Source of the DNA: SHAN690 sp023262195
GTDB lineage: Bacteria; Bacteroidota; Bacteroidia; Flavobacteriales_G; Salibacteraceae
Length of the DNA: 64,000 bases
Direction of reading: 5' to 3'
Assembly: GCA_038142005.1 (NCBI GenBank)
Contig: JAYQJE010000003.1
Coordinates: 310,001-374,000, forward strand
The position numbers and the translations under genes were made by a program. Every line of letters begins with the position of its first letter. Position 1 is the first letter of the stretch. This document shows positions 9,377 to 19,328 of this stretch, piece by piece. Below the pieces are notes generated by a model. It saw nothing but the letters and a program-made list of their open reading frames with translations, ran no database searches and was not told the DNA's origin.

Positions 9377-10602
9377 GTGAATTTTAAAGAACTTGGATTA
9401 TCTGACGACCTCATTGATTCGATCAGCTACATGGGATTTGAGAAAGCCACTCCTATACAAGAGCAGGCCATCCCAAAAATTTTAGATAGAAAAGATTTAA
9501 TAGCCTGCGCACAGACCGGTACGGGAAAAACTGCCGCGTTTATTCTTCCTATCATTAATAAACTATCTCAGAAAGAAGCTTCAAATGACTCCATCAATAC
9601 CGTAGTCATTTGCCCAACTCGTGAACTTGCAATTCAAATTGATCAACAAATCAATGGTTTTACCTATTTCACTTCCATTTCAAGCATAGCTATTTATGGT
9701 GGAGGTGATGGTGATGATTGGGAAGAACAGAAAAAGCCTTGACGAGTGGAGTTGACATTGTGGTAACTACACCTGGCAAATTCATAGCTCACCTCAACAT
9801 GGGTTATATGAATTTGAAAAATATTGAACACGTTATACTCGATGAGGCCGACCGCATGCTCGACATTGGTTTCCATGATGATATTTTGAGGATTTTCAGC
9901 TATTTTCCAAAAGACCGGCAAACACTTATGTTTAGTGCAACCATGCCTAACAAAATCCGAGATTTAGCCAAGGAAATTTTAAACGAACCTGACGAAATCT
10001 CTATAGCAATTTCCAAACCTGCAGAGGGAGTAATGCAAATCGCTTACTTATGCTATGACCCGCTTAAAACCAAGTTTATAAAACGGCTCATAGATGGCAA
10101 AGAGTCTTGCAAGAGCATCATCATATTCACCTCCACTAAGAAACAAGTTGGAGAGGTCGTACGAGAGCTCCGAAACAAAGACTATTTGGTCTTGGGTATT
10201 TCATCTGATTTAGACCAATCTCAAAGAGAAGATGTCCTTATAAAGTTTCGAGCCAAACAATGCCGTGTATTGGTGGCTACGGATGTAATGAGCCGAGGAA
10301 TCGACATTAAGGACATCAATCTGGTGATCAATTATAACGTACCAAATGATGCCGAGGATTACGTCCATAGAATTGGTCGCACGGCTCGTGCAGACACCAC
10401 TGGAATTGCGGTGACACTTCTTAACGAAGAAGAGCAATACAAATTTTTGAGAATTGAACGGCTTATAGAAAAAGAAGTGCTAAAGTCTCCTGTACCCACT
10501 GAAATTGGGGAGAGTCCAACGTGGAACCCAAATGCTTCGAATAAGAGACCGTCTAATAAAAACCGTGGAAAGAGTAAGCGATATAAGGGAAAAAGTAGCT
10601 AA
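9377..10602 (+). CDS. DEAD-box RNA helicase, RhlE-like (frameshifted)
   Basis: ATP-dependent RNA unwinding enzyme for RNA decay or ribosome assembly. In order: Q motif (GFEKATPIQEQAIP), Walker A AQTGTGKTAAF, Ia PTRELAIQ, DEAD box VILDEADRMLD, SAT motif MFSATMP, IV IIIFTSTKK, VATDVMSRGIDI and HRIGRTARAD. The tail is basic (NRGKSKRYKGKSS), as in RhlE-type proteins. The frame breaks at an A5 run (9731-9735); one extra A gives EEQKKALTSGVDIVVTTPG and 408 residues. The GTG at 9377 is the likely start, with FKELGLSDDLIDSI directly after it. Confidence 0.93.
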
Positions 10603-10607
10603 ATAAA

Positions 10608-10793
10608 CTATTGCTTGCACTGCTCACTAGGCTTTGCGCCACATACACTACACGTGCCAGACCCATCGCTCAACATGGGATTACTGCTGGCACAAGTTCC
10701 TGCGAACTCACCATCTTTTTTACCCCAAATCTTGATTGCAATTCCTGCAAAAGCTAAACCTAAGAGACCTATCGCTATTAGAATGACTTTCAT
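10608..10793 (-). CDS. Small membrane protein with Cys-rich tail
   Basis: A 61-residue protein from ATG 10793: one hydrophobic helix (about residues 2-20), then KIWGKKDGEFAGTCASSNPM and a C-terminal tail with four cysteines in total (GTCASS, GTCSVCG, QCKQ). I recognise it as a conserved short 'membrane or secreted' protein of Bacteroidota with the signature FAGTCAS...NP. A longer reading from 10829 adds 12 residues without conservation. The cysteine spacing suggests a metal or Fe-S site, but the function is unknown. It converges with the helicase gene, six bases away. Confidence 0.75.
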   Translation of the reverse strand: MKVILIAIGLLGLAFAGIAIKIWGKKDGEFAGTCASSNPMLSDGSGTCSVCGAKPSEQCKQ

Positions 10794-10860
10794 GGGCGCA
10801 AAGATAACAAACGCACCTCGTGCATTCAATCTTATTAAGTCGAATTAACTTCGTTCGTGT

Positions 10861-12236
10861 ATGAGGCCTCAGGTAATTTTCTTTAGTCTAATATCTGTCC
10901 TATTCATGGTAATACTCTTCCTCTTCGATGGCACTGGAGATGGAGGCGACAGTGTTTTGCATTATTTATATGCACACCATGTAATCGAGCACCCTAAGAA
11001 CTTATTTAATCATTGGGCAAAACCGCTTTTTACACTTCTTGCAAGTTCATTTGCCTACTGGGGTTTTACAGGCATAAAGCTCTTTAACGCATTATGTGCA
11101 TTGATCACAGCGATTCTAGTATCAGATATTGTAAAAAATTTCGGTTGGAAAATGCCACTCTTGGCTTCTTCAATCTTTTTGCTGATACCCTACAACCTCT
11201 TGGTGATTTTTTCTGGTCTTACAGAACCTTTATTCGCCTTGATGATCAGCTTGGGCATTTCTCTAACTATCCGAAAAAAGATTGCTTTAGCCGCGGTAGT
11301 TGTGAGCTTTTTACCCTTTGTGCGAAGCGAAGGATTGATTTACCTCGGGGTCTTTGCCTCGTACCTCATCATTGACAAAAAGTGGAAGTATTTACCGCTG
11401 TTAATCATTGGTCATGCGGTATACGGCATCTCAGGGCTCATCTATTATGACACCATACTTTGGCCATTTACCCGAATACCTTATGTAGGTAAAGAAAACT
11501 ACGGTTCTGGCAAACCAAGCCATTTTATAAAGCAACTATTCTATGTAGTTGGTTTCACCATTTATATTCTTATGTGGCTCGGTGTGATTGATAAAGTGAT
11601 TCGATTCTTTAAAAAGGATAGGGATTCAAAACACATCCATATTGAAACTTGGTTGATCTATGCCTTTTCAGTGGTATTCATTGTGGCTCATACTCTATTC
11701 TGGTGGTTGGGTCTGTTTCACTCAATGGGACTTATTCGAGTGCTTTTGGGGATAGCACCATTATTGGCGATCATCGCATACAGGGGAGTTATGCTTATAT
11801 ATGACCTAATTCCAAAGAAGCAGTTTGCCATGGCTTGGGTATGCCTAGTATTGGCATTTGCTGTAATTCACCCTGTATTATCGAAGCAACCAATTAAAAG
11901 TTTAAAGGCTTTCAATTTAAATGAAAGTCAAAATGCTCTTATAAATCTTGGGAATAAATACGCCAGCGCTGATAACGTATATCTCTATGCAAATCCATTC
12001 GTATCAGTGGCCTTTAACGTAGATCATTTCGATCGTAGTAGTCATTCAAATGATTGGAGTTTAGTCGATGATCCAGACCAACAAAACCTTCTGGTGATCT
12101 GGGACAATTGGTTCACACCAGTAGAGGCTGGCGTAACGCTGGAGGCACTCAAAAAAATGAACTACTTCAGGAAGTTGATCGCGTTACAGATCAGGAGGGA
12201 AATGCCACTATAGTCGTATTTAAGCGAAAAGACTAG
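10861..12236 (+). CDS. Multi-pass membrane glycosyltransferase-like protein (C-terminal frameshift)
   Basis: A very hydrophobic protein with about ten predicted membrane helices. An early acidic luminal loop (DGTGDGGDSVLHYLYAHH) resembles the first loop of GT-C fold enzymes of the GT39/mannosyltransferase type, which move sugars from polyprenyl carriers. A soluble C-terminal domain follows from about residue 350. The frame breaks in an A7 run (12151-12157). One more A gives ALKKNELLQEVDRVTDQ and a natural end in TIVVFKRKD at TAG 12234-12236, 458 residues. This end overlaps the converging lipoprotein gene by 4 bases. The substrate is unknown; the family call is by topology. Confidence 0.6.
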
Positions 12237-12949
12237 TCGATCAGAATCTGTCCATCTCCTTCTAAAACACTATTGATAGTGCTTGGCTCAGATGACAACG
12301 TTACATTTCCTTGACTGTAGAGGAATGCCTCCAAGCGATTTTCAACATTCAGAAATACCTGCCCCGTACTTCGTGATGTTACCCACCCATTTCGTGCTTT
12401 GAGATTCTGACATTCCATGCTTCCATACGAAGCTGAATACAAATAAACTTGGTCACAGCTGCCACTGGCCGAAAGGTCACCTGTTCCTGTATGTAATTTC
12501 AGGCTAACCGTATCTGAATTGACGATTATAGCGTTAACTCCACTAGCACTCCATTGGTTAAACTGAAAATGTCTAGTTACTATAGTATCTTCAGAGTAGA
12601 TATTCCCTGAATTGGCGCAATCAATTTGTTTTAACTCTGGTGAATACACATGAACGTTGATTTCATGATCATAGGATCGTAAAAAATTGCATGTATTTCG
12701 GTTCTCGATAATAAGCCAACCATCCGATACCTCGGTATGAATGTTAGGCACTAAATTCTCGCCAGCCTGGACTACTACATTGTAAGTGGAATCGTAATGC
12801 CAGGTAAGATTAATCTGATCGAAAATCTCAATTTTTTCAAACGTCCCAACCGCTCTTTGCTCTTCGATGTTTTGGCCAATGGAATTCAAGCATCGATCCT
12901 CACAACTTGTGAAAATGAGTAATACCAATATTGATAAAAACAACCTCAT
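12233..12949 (-). CDS. DUF2807 (head GIN domain) lipoprotein
   Basis: A lipoprotein signal (MRLFLSILVLLIFTSC, lipobox FTSC, Cys16) is followed by a beta-helical DUF2807 domain. Its landmarks are VGTFEKIEIFDQINLTW, GENLVPNI and repeated short strands such as LKQIDCANSGNIY, FQFNQWSASGVNAI and LHTGTGDLSASGSCDQVYL. The family is common in Bacteroidota envelopes; its role is unknown and may be adhesion or polymer binding. The ATG overlaps the stop of the upstream deacylase-like gene once that gene's frame is restored (ATGA), so the two are probably coupled. The frame is intact. Confidence 0.82.
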   Translation of the reverse strand: MRLFLSILVLLIFTSCEDRCLNSIGQNIEEQRAVGTFEKIEIFDQINLTWHYDSTYNVVVQAGENLVPNIHTEVSDGWLIIENRNTCNFLRSYDHEINVHVYSPELKQIDCANSGNIYSEDTIVTRHFQFNQWSASGVNAIIVNSDTVSLKLHTGTGDLSASGSCDQVYLYSASYGSMECQNLKARNGWVTSRSTGQVFLNVENRLEAFLYSQGNVTLSSEPSTINSVLEGDGQILID

Positions 12950-14021
12950 AAAATGCGATAACCTAATCCAAACTCAAAACAATCGGCCTTAAAAAAATGT
13001 GTCTTAAGCATCCAACGGAGCCCAAGTCTTTTTGATGCCATATAAGTAACTCAAGCCTGTGATAAAACTGACCATCCTCTTTGTACTTAGCCACAGCATA
13101 AATGCCTTGACCAACAACCATGGTCAATCGGTCAACAACAAGACCATAACCCACCATAAACCCAACTTGCGTAATATTAATATCAGCGCTTAAACCCTGC
13201 TCTGTAGCACTTGGCCTCAGTGCACGATTGTGGAAAACATCAAGGTTGGTAATCAATCTACTTCGATATCCAAATTGCCGACTTAACTCGGCTGTTGCCG
13301 CAAATACGGGGAATTTATTACTGCTTATGGGATAGTTCTCCTTAAGTCCAAAAGTTCCATAAGCCATGAAAGCATATTTGTCTGGTTCAGGAATTGAATC
13401 TGGCGCAATCCTTACTATCTCAGATCCTATTCGATAATTGACCGCAGCTGTAACGGAGGGAATATTAATGCCCAGATTGGGAATGGTAAATGCACCGTTT
13501 GAGTAATGCATAAATCCTAAACCCGCTGAGGCAGAAACTCGATTGCTGATTTTATAACTGCACTCCCCCACTATATTGGCCACAATATTCATACTAGAGC
13601 CGACCATTACATTCTTATAGTTATCAACTGGGTCAAAACGTTTGGTGACGTATCCGAGCCCTCCGCCTACGCGAATGCTTGTATTAAAACGATTGCTTGA
13701 ATAAACAGGAAACTTAATGTGAGGGAAAAGTGCCATTGCGTAACCGAGTTGAGATGGGTTGGCCAAATCGGCAAAAAAATAGGTTAACCCTACCCTTGGG
13801 TATCTCCATTTGTATTGCCAAAACTTATCACCACTTGTTTCCTTTTCAATGGATAGCTCACCGGAGCGAACATGCCCCTTAATCAAGTGTGACACACCAA
13901 CACGATGAGGGATAATGAACCCAAAATTTCCGCGAGTCTCAAGTCTAAACTGCTGAGCATGCGTTGCATGACACAACCCAATGATCAAAAGCACTAAAAG
14001 AAAGCCAGGTAATTTTACCAT
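12946..14021 (-). CDS. Acyloxyacyl hydrolase/lipid A 3-O-deacylase family outer-membrane protein (frameshifted)
   Basis: Predicted outer-membrane beta-barrel with signal peptide (MVKLPGFLLVLLIIGLCHAT, cleaved near AHAQQ). The motif GLGFMHYSNGAFTIPNLGIN has the His-x-Ser-Asn pair of PagL-type lipid A deacylases, which trim acyl chains from lipopolysaccharide. The raw frame ends in an unlikely tail. A one-base shift near 13041-13047 instead gives MASKRLGLRWMLKTHFFKAD then CFEFGLGYRIL, ending at TGA 12946-12948. That matches the family's C-terminal barrel strand and gives 358 residues. The ATG at 14021 fits the signal peptide best; an upstream ATG at 14066 adds 15 polar residues. The enzyme activity is inferred from the family. 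Confidence 0.7.
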
Positions 14022-14155
14022 TATCGAATTGATAGACGAAGATTGCAAAGAATGGGAACGCTGCAAACAAAAACTTCAAACTGCCTGATCAACAGTATCG
14101 AGATATTTTTCATTTGATTGGTCACATCATTGGTGTGATGCTAATATTTGCCAAC

Positions 14156-14929
14156 ATGAGACCAGATCTAAAAGCCTTCGAAAACCTAGTTCAAATAATA
14201 TCAGAACTGAGAGAGCAATGTCCATGGGATAGGAAACAAACCCTTGAGTCACTGAGGTATTTGACTATAGAGGAAACTTATGAGTTAAGCGATGCCATTA
14301 TCGACCATGACCTAGAAGAAATAAAAAAGGAGCTTGGAGATCTCATCATGCACATTGTATTCTATGCACAAATAGGCAGTGAAACCAAGGCATTCAATAT
14401 CGCTGAAGTAATTGAATCTGTAAACGAAAAATTGATTCGAAGGCACCCCCATATCTATGGTGATGTGGATGTGCAAGATGAAGAAGAGGTCAAGAGAAAT
14501 TGGGAGAAAATTAAGCTAGCAGAAGGTAAAAAATCAGTATTAGAAGGTGTGCCCAAAAGCCTTCCAGCAATGGTAAAAGCCAACCGCATTCAAGAAAAGG
14601 CTCGGGGAATTGGGTTTGACTGGGACAATAAACAGCAGGTTTGGGAGAAGCTGCACGAAGAACTCGAAGAACTCAAGACTGAACTGGATAACCCTGATAA
14701 CCATTCGAAAATAGAAGATGAATTTGGTGATGTGCTTTTCAGCATGATCAACTATGCTCGCTTTGTAGATGTAAACCCCGAGGATGCATTAGAGCGCACG
14801 AATAAGAAGTTTATCAAGCGTTTTCAATATTTAGAAAGCAAAAGCGAAGCCTTGCAACGACCATTGAGTGAATGGAGTTTAGAAGAAATGGAAGCCGTAT
14901 GGCAAGAATCTAAGTCAAAGTTTAAATAA
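14156..14929 (+). CDS. mazG: Nucleoside triphosphate pyrophosphohydrolase MazG
   Basis: Hydrolyses NTPs and dNTPs to the monophosphate and pyrophosphate, limiting stress nucleotides and damaged precursors. Two tandem all-alpha MazG domains are visible. The first has CPWDRKQTLESLRYLTIEE with metal-binding EETYE and ELGDLIMHI; the second has KARGIGFDW, EELEELKTEL and EDEFGDVLFSMINYARF. The start is taken at MRPDLKAFENL (14156), which matches the family; an upstream ATG at 14114 would add 14 residues without similarity. The protein has 257 residues and the frame is intact. Its 3' end overlaps the converging ZIP gene by 8 bases. Confidence 0.94.
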   Translation: MRPDLKAFENLVQIISELREQCPWDRKQTLESLRYLTIEETYELSDAIIDHDLEEIKKELGDLIMHIVFYAQIGSETKAFNIAEVIESVNEKLIRRHPHIYGDVDVQDEEEVKRNWEKIKLAEGKKSVLEGVPKSLPAMVKANRIQEKARGIGFDWDNKQQVWEKLHEELEELKTELDNPDNHSKIEDEFGDVLFSMINYARFVDVNPEDALERTNKKFIKRFQYLESKSEALQRPLSEWSLEEMEAVWQESKSKFK

Positions 14930-15623
14930 ACACAGCGCCCGCTACACCTAGCGCAATGGCCAGAATCCGGCTTGCAGTGAGCCTATGATGATCAGAGTTT
15001 TCGAATAGAATTGTAGTGGACACATGCAGTAAAATGCCTATTGTAAGTCCTAGGCTAATCAAAAGGTACTCGTTGCCAACGCCAGCCCCTACCAAATGCT
15101 GAAAAAGACTACCTGCAGGAGTGCTGAGCACAAAAATTAGTAGGTAAACAATTGATGTATTCCTTTTTACTCCAGACTTTAACAGGAGCAGGGCCAGCGT
15201 AATCGCAACGGGTATTTTATGCAGCATAATGCCTAACATTAATTCGCGAGCAAATTGTACTCCTACATCTGAAAGTGTCGCCAAGAGAGGCATTCCTTCA
15301 ATAAACGCGTGTATACACAGTGCAAAAAACGATAGTAACAGTCCCCTTTGCGATTTACCTGGATGACTATGACCATGCTCAATTCCTTTGGAGAAATTTT
15401 CAAGGACGATCTGAACCAAAAACCCAACGAGCATTGCTATACCCGCATACTCTGGTATTGACTCAAATATTTCTGGTAAAATATGCGTGAAAATTATGGT
15501 GATTATGAAAGCACCCCCAGCGGATAAAAAAAGATTTACCCAGGCCTTATTTTTCGGAGCCGCAAGGATGAACCAAACCCCAGCGATAAAAGAGGCCGCA
15601 AGGCCAATAACATATAAGATCAA
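14922..15623 (-). CDS. ZIP family divalent metal transporter
   Basis: Inner-membrane importer for zinc or related divalent ions. It has about eight helices in 233 residues. The transport site is formed by HAFIEGMPL in helix 4 (His, Glu, conserved Pro) and MLHKIPVAI in helix 5, both canonical for ZIP proteins. A short His-containing loop (GIEHGHSHPGKSQ) between helices 3 and 4 is the expected metal-sensing segment. The start codon is three bases after the stop of the upstream methyltransferase, so both belong to one transcript. I see no Zur-like operator. Confidence 0.9.
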   Translation of the reverse strand: MILYVIGLAASFIAGVWFILAAPKNKAWVNLFLSAGGAFIITIIFTHILPEIFESIPEYAGIAMLVGFLVQIVLENFSKGIEHGHSHPGKSQRGLLLSFFALCIHAFIEGMPLLATLSDVGVQFARELMLGIMLHKIPVAITLALLLLKSGVKRNTSIVYLLIFVLSTPAGSLFQHLVGAGVGNEYLLISLGLTIGILLHVSTTILFENSDHHRLTASRILAIALGVAGAVFI

Positions 15624-15626
15624 GGC

Positions 15627-16352
15627 TTATTTTTTTGCAATGATAATTACCCTTGGGGCATTCTTGTTATATGCAGATAGATTATAGTCTCCAAACACCT
15701 TGGTAATGGCAAATCCAGCTGATCCTAGCATGTATTCCAATTCAGCCTTGCTAAAAGCTATCACTCGCTCCTGAAAATGACGAGTTGAGCCCTTCTCGGT
15801 AACCGCAATTTGCTTAATTATTTGCTTATACTGTATTGACTTTCGAATTTCAAACTGAATGTCTTCTATTTCAACCCTTTGCTTGCTTGCACCTTCAAGG
15901 TTTACCTGATCTACATTTAGATAATCAAACACAAAAATTCCTTGAGGTTTTAGGGCGCGGTGAATATTTTTCAAAGCTGATATGTGCTGATCAGTGTTTT
16001 CGAAGTAACCGAAACTGGTAAATAAGTTCAATGCATAATCATATTTGTTAGAACCCATATCCTCTCGAATATCCTGCACAATAAACCGCAAAGTGTCAGA
16101 TGCAAATTGATTGGCCAAAGCAATACTGTTGACAGAGAGGTCAATGCCCGTTACATCAAATCCAGACGTATTGATTTGCTTGGCATGTCGGCCTTTACCA
16201 CATGCGACATCCAAAAACCGAGCATCTTCACTCGGCTTCAGAAATGAAAGAAGCGCATCAATAAATTGACGCGCTTCATTCTCATCTCTGTGACCATATA
16301 GAATGTGATAGTAACGTGTGTCAAACCACGTTTCGAACCATTCTTTTGTCAT
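15627..16352 (-). CDS. Class I SAM-dependent methyltransferase
   Basis: A 241-residue soluble methyltransferase. Motif I is ARFLDVACGKGRHAKQI (around residue 45-60), followed by the acidic motif II (VTGIDLSVNSI), a post-motif segment FIVQDIREDM and the helix-rich C-terminal half with FVFDYLNVDQV. The N-terminus WFETWFDTRYYHILYGHRDE is typical of a Bacteroidota subgroup with unknown substrate. It sits 19 bases downstream of the dipeptidyl-peptidase gene and 3 bases upstream of the ZIP gene, so it is probably the middle gene of an operon. Nothing in the sequence reveals the substrate. Confidence 0.85.
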   Translation of the reverse strand: MTKEWFETWFDTRYYHILYGHRDENEARQFIDALLSFLKPSEDARFLDVACGKGRHAKQINTSGFDVTGIDLSVNSIALANQFASDTLRFIVQDIREDMGSNKYDYALNLFTSFGYFENTDQHISALKNIHRALKPQGIFVFDYLNVDQVNLEGASKQRVEIEDIQFEIRKSIQYKQIIKQIAVTEKGSTRHFQERVIAFSKAELEYMLGSAGFAITKVFGDYNLSAYNKNAPRVIIIAKK

Positions 16353-16371
16353 GATTACCTAAATAAAAGCC

Positions 16372-18587
16372 TTACTTCTCAACAGATACCGGAGCCACTG
16401 TTGGGGCATCTGATTTGGCTTCTTTCCCTGTCACAATATTCATCTCAGCGATCAAATTTTGAGCCCCAGCATACCTGTCAATGATGAAGAGTATGTATCG
16501 CACATCCACGGCTATTGTTCTCTGTAATTCTGGCTCAAAAGCGATGTCACCACTCATTGCTTCCCAGTTGCCATCAAAAGCACAACCAATCAACTCACCT
16601 CTACCATTGATCACAGGGCTTCCGCTGTTTCCACCGGTGATATCAGTATTGGTCAAGAAACAGATTTTTAGCGTACCATCTTCTCCATATCGACCGTAGT
16701 CTTTCTTTTCATATAGCTTCTTAAGCTTACTTGGAACAATAAACTCATCATTTGACGGGTCTTCTTTCTCCATGATACCTTCTATGGTCGTGTAATAGTT
16801 ATAGTAAATAGCGTCTGCCGGATAGTAGTCTAACACATTGCCATATGTAACTCGCATGGTAGAGTTGGCATTAGGGTAGTAAGTGATGTCTTTATTCATT
16901 TCACGCAAACCGTGCACAAACAATCGGTTTGCATTGTCAATCATTGTGCTAGCTTCTCCACTCATCGGAAGGATTACCGATCTGTAGTGTCCAACAAACT
17001 CTTGTACAAAGTTGTAAACGTGGTCTTTCTCCAACGTCTTTAAATCTGGATCCTCTAAAAACGCTTCTAAACGTTCCTCACTTACAAATATGCTTCCAGC
17101 ATAGAGCTTATCCACGAGTTTATTAAAGTCCCCTTTATTCTTTTTGACCAGATCTTTAAAGAATTCTGGTTGTTGGTCTTTGGGAATATCATTATAAAAC
17201 ATCTCAAAAAGTGCAGCCGACACTTTTTCATCAGTGCCTCTGTTGTAATCTTGAAAAAACTTTTCTGCCGTAGATCGAGTAGACTCAATCGTAGCTTTCA
17301 ACTGCTCTTCAGACACCTCTTCTTGACCAAGCACTGAGGCAAGTCTAGATGATCTCCAAGCCATGAGTGATGCCTCACTTCCGAATATACTTTCACCGAA
17401 ATAGGTTCGAAATAAAATCGTTTTAGAATCCTGTTCAAAACCATTTTGCCAATCTGATAAAACGCTACCATATATCTCTTTTCGTCCCTTATCTTCTAAT
17501 ACCCAACGCTGAAAGTCTTCTTCGAGCTGCTTCTTTTTATCATAGACCTTAAGGCGCTTTAAACCTCTTTGCTGCCCAATAAAGTATTTCCAATAATTAC
17601 TTACTTGAGCATACTTTGAAGCATACTTAATTCGAATTTCATCACTCGAATTCATATCCTCTTTCAAAAGCTTTAATCGCTGATCTCGAATTTTCACCAC
17701 ACTTGGCTGCCGATAGTCCAATTGCTGCTTAACACCGTATGAACTAAGGTAGCGATCGGTGCTTCCTGGATACCCCATAATCATAGCAAAATCGTCCTTC
17801 TGCACTCCACCAATTGAGATTGGGAGAAAATGCTTTGGTTTATACGGAATATTATTTTCAGCGTAAGGAGCAGGTTTTCCATCCTCGCTCATATATACTC
17901 GTAGCAGCGAAAAATCGCCAGTATGTCTTGGCCACATCCAATTATCGGTATCGCCACCGTACTTACCGATAGATGATGGTGGTGCACCCACTAATCTCAC
18001 ATCCTCGAAAACTTCATATACAAATGCGTAGTATTCGTTTCCTTCAAAAAAACTTTTACGCTCACCTCATAATGAGACTCTACTTCACCCGTAATAGATT
18101 CTTTAACTTCATTAATAGCCGCTCTTAATGCTTCATCTCTCTCAGCACCCTTCGTTGTGAGACTGATGTCTCCCAACACATCATTGGTAACATCGCGCAT
18201 CTCTATAAGATAGCTTGCGGTCATATTTCTTGCTGGCAGCTCTTCCTTCATGGCCATTGCCCAAAAACCATCCTTTAAATAATCGCTTTCAGGAGTGCTA
18301 TTATCTTGAATCACACCGAAGGCACAATGGTGATTGGTTAAAAGCAAACCTTGTTCACTAATTGTTTCAGCCGTGCATGAGCCTCTATTAAGCGCCACTA
18401 TGGCATCCTTTAAACTGGAATTATTAACGCTATATATCTCCTCTTCGGTTAGCTGCAATCCATGCTTTTGCATATCTTGATAATTGAGCCTTTTGATCAG
18501 CATTGGTAGCCACATGCCTTCATCTGCATTCGCTTTTGGCATCCAAATACAGGCTGCAGTAAGGACCGTAATCAGTATCTTCTTCAT
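16372..18587 (-). CDS. S46 family dipeptidyl-peptidase, DPP7-like (frameshifted)
   Basis: Periplasmic serine dipeptidyl-peptidase that removes N-terminal dipeptides from imported oligopeptides. The signal peptide is residues 1-21. The catalytic triad is visible: His in LLTNHHCAFG (His87), Asp in PRHTGDFSLLR, and Ser in TDITGGNSGSPVING. In S46 enzymes the residue after FD in the FDxNWE segment separates DPP7 (Gly, broad hydrophobic P1) from DPP11 (Arg, acidic P1). Here it reads AFDGNWEAMSGDI, so DPP7-like. The frame breaks at an A7 run (18046-18052); one more base restores VSVKVFFEGNEYYAF and 738 residues. It heads an operon with the methyltransferase and ZIP genes. Confidence 0.92.
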
Positions 18588-18615
18588 TCTATAATTGTTG
18601 AAATTTTAAGGAGGT

Positions 18616-18623
18616 CAAATGTA
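18616..18623 (-). promoter_or_regulatory. Candidate -7 box for the DPP7-like operon
   Basis: On the minus strand this reads TACATTTG, a perfect TAnnTTTG element, 29 bases upstream of the peptidase start codon. No convincing TTTG -33 box stands at the usual distance. Confidence 0.5.
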
Positions 18624-18719
18624 ACAAAGCAAATCTGCTCTAAATCATTCTATGTCACCATTGGTTCATTGATATTCAAAACGTTCGTGGCACCTCATAT
18701 TATCATTCCTTTTAACGCA

Positions 18720-18727
18720 TATATTTG
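18720..18727 (+). promoter_or_regulatory. Candidate -7 box for the SiaB/SiaC-like pair
   Basis: TATATTTG fits TAnnTTTG and lies 19 bases before the TTG start of the SiaB-like gene. The 159-base gap between the divergent peptidase and SiaB-like genes holds nothing else recognisable. Confidence 0.5.
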
Positions 18728-18746
18728 CTAAAATTCCGATCAGAAT

Positions 18747-19301
18747 TTGAACAGCTCAGTGATAGATAGTTTCGTCAAAGACCTCACAACCCATGGGGAG
18801 ATTTTGCAAAGTCACCTTGGTGAGATTACGCAAGCTGTGTTGACGGATATACTCTCTGAAATTGAAGCACGCCTAGAAAAAGAAGAGGAAGACTTTAAAA
18901 AGAGCCGGAAGGTTTACAATATTCTTGTTGAAGCACTCCAAAATTTGTATCACCATACCGAAACTCACTCTGAAAGCGTTTTGGAAAATGGTGATAACAT
19001 AAAGACAGCCGTATATTATTTAGGACGCAAAGGAGGCGAATACAATATATTAGTGGCCAATTATCTAACGCTTGATTATATCCCAACTTTAAAGGCGAGA
19101 TTAGATAAGATCAATAATTTGGACAAAGAAGGCTTACGATCGTATTATAAGGAAGTGCTAAACAACGGACAATATAGCGTGCATGGCGGTGGTGGATTAG
19201 GAATGATTGACATTGCTCGGAAATCTGGGAATAAATTAGACTACGATTTTTCTAATCTGAATACTGATTACGGAATCTTTACCCTCAAAATCAAAATTTA
19301 A
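18747..19301 (+). CDS. SiaB family protein kinase-like protein (DUF6272)
   Basis: A 184-residue soluble protein resembling the SiaB/DUF6272 family: a GHKL-like ATPase fold that phosphorylates SiaC-type partners. Visible landmarks are the helix VYNILVEALQNLYHHTE (Asn in the N-box-like helix) and GGGGLGMIDIARKSGNKLDY near the C-terminus, a glycine-rich nucleotide lid. The start is a TTG at 18747, with an in-frame GTG at 18759 as alternative. The SiaC-like gene follows 27 bases downstream, which strongly supports the kinase assignment. In Pseudomonas the SiaB kinase opposes the SiaA phosphatase; no SiaA or SiaD diguanylate cyclase gene is present in this window. Confidence 0.8.
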   Translation: MNSSVIDSFVKDLTTHGEILQSHLGEITQAVLTDILSEIEARLEKEEEDFKKSRKVYNILVEALQNLYHHTETHSESVLENGDNIKTAVYYLGRKGGEYNILVANYLTLDYIPTLKARLDKINNLDKEGLRSYYKEVLNNGQYSVHGGGGLGMIDIARKSGNKLDYDFSNLNTDYGIFTLKIKI

Positions 19302-19328
19302 TAAACTCACAAACTCAAATAAGTAGAA

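Noticed and set aside
9377..10602. Programmed ribosomal frameshifting as the cause of the split genes
   Set aside because: The shifts occur in unrelated housekeeping genes, at many homopolymer types and in both directions, without a common slippery heptamer and downstream structure. Sequencing error is simpler.
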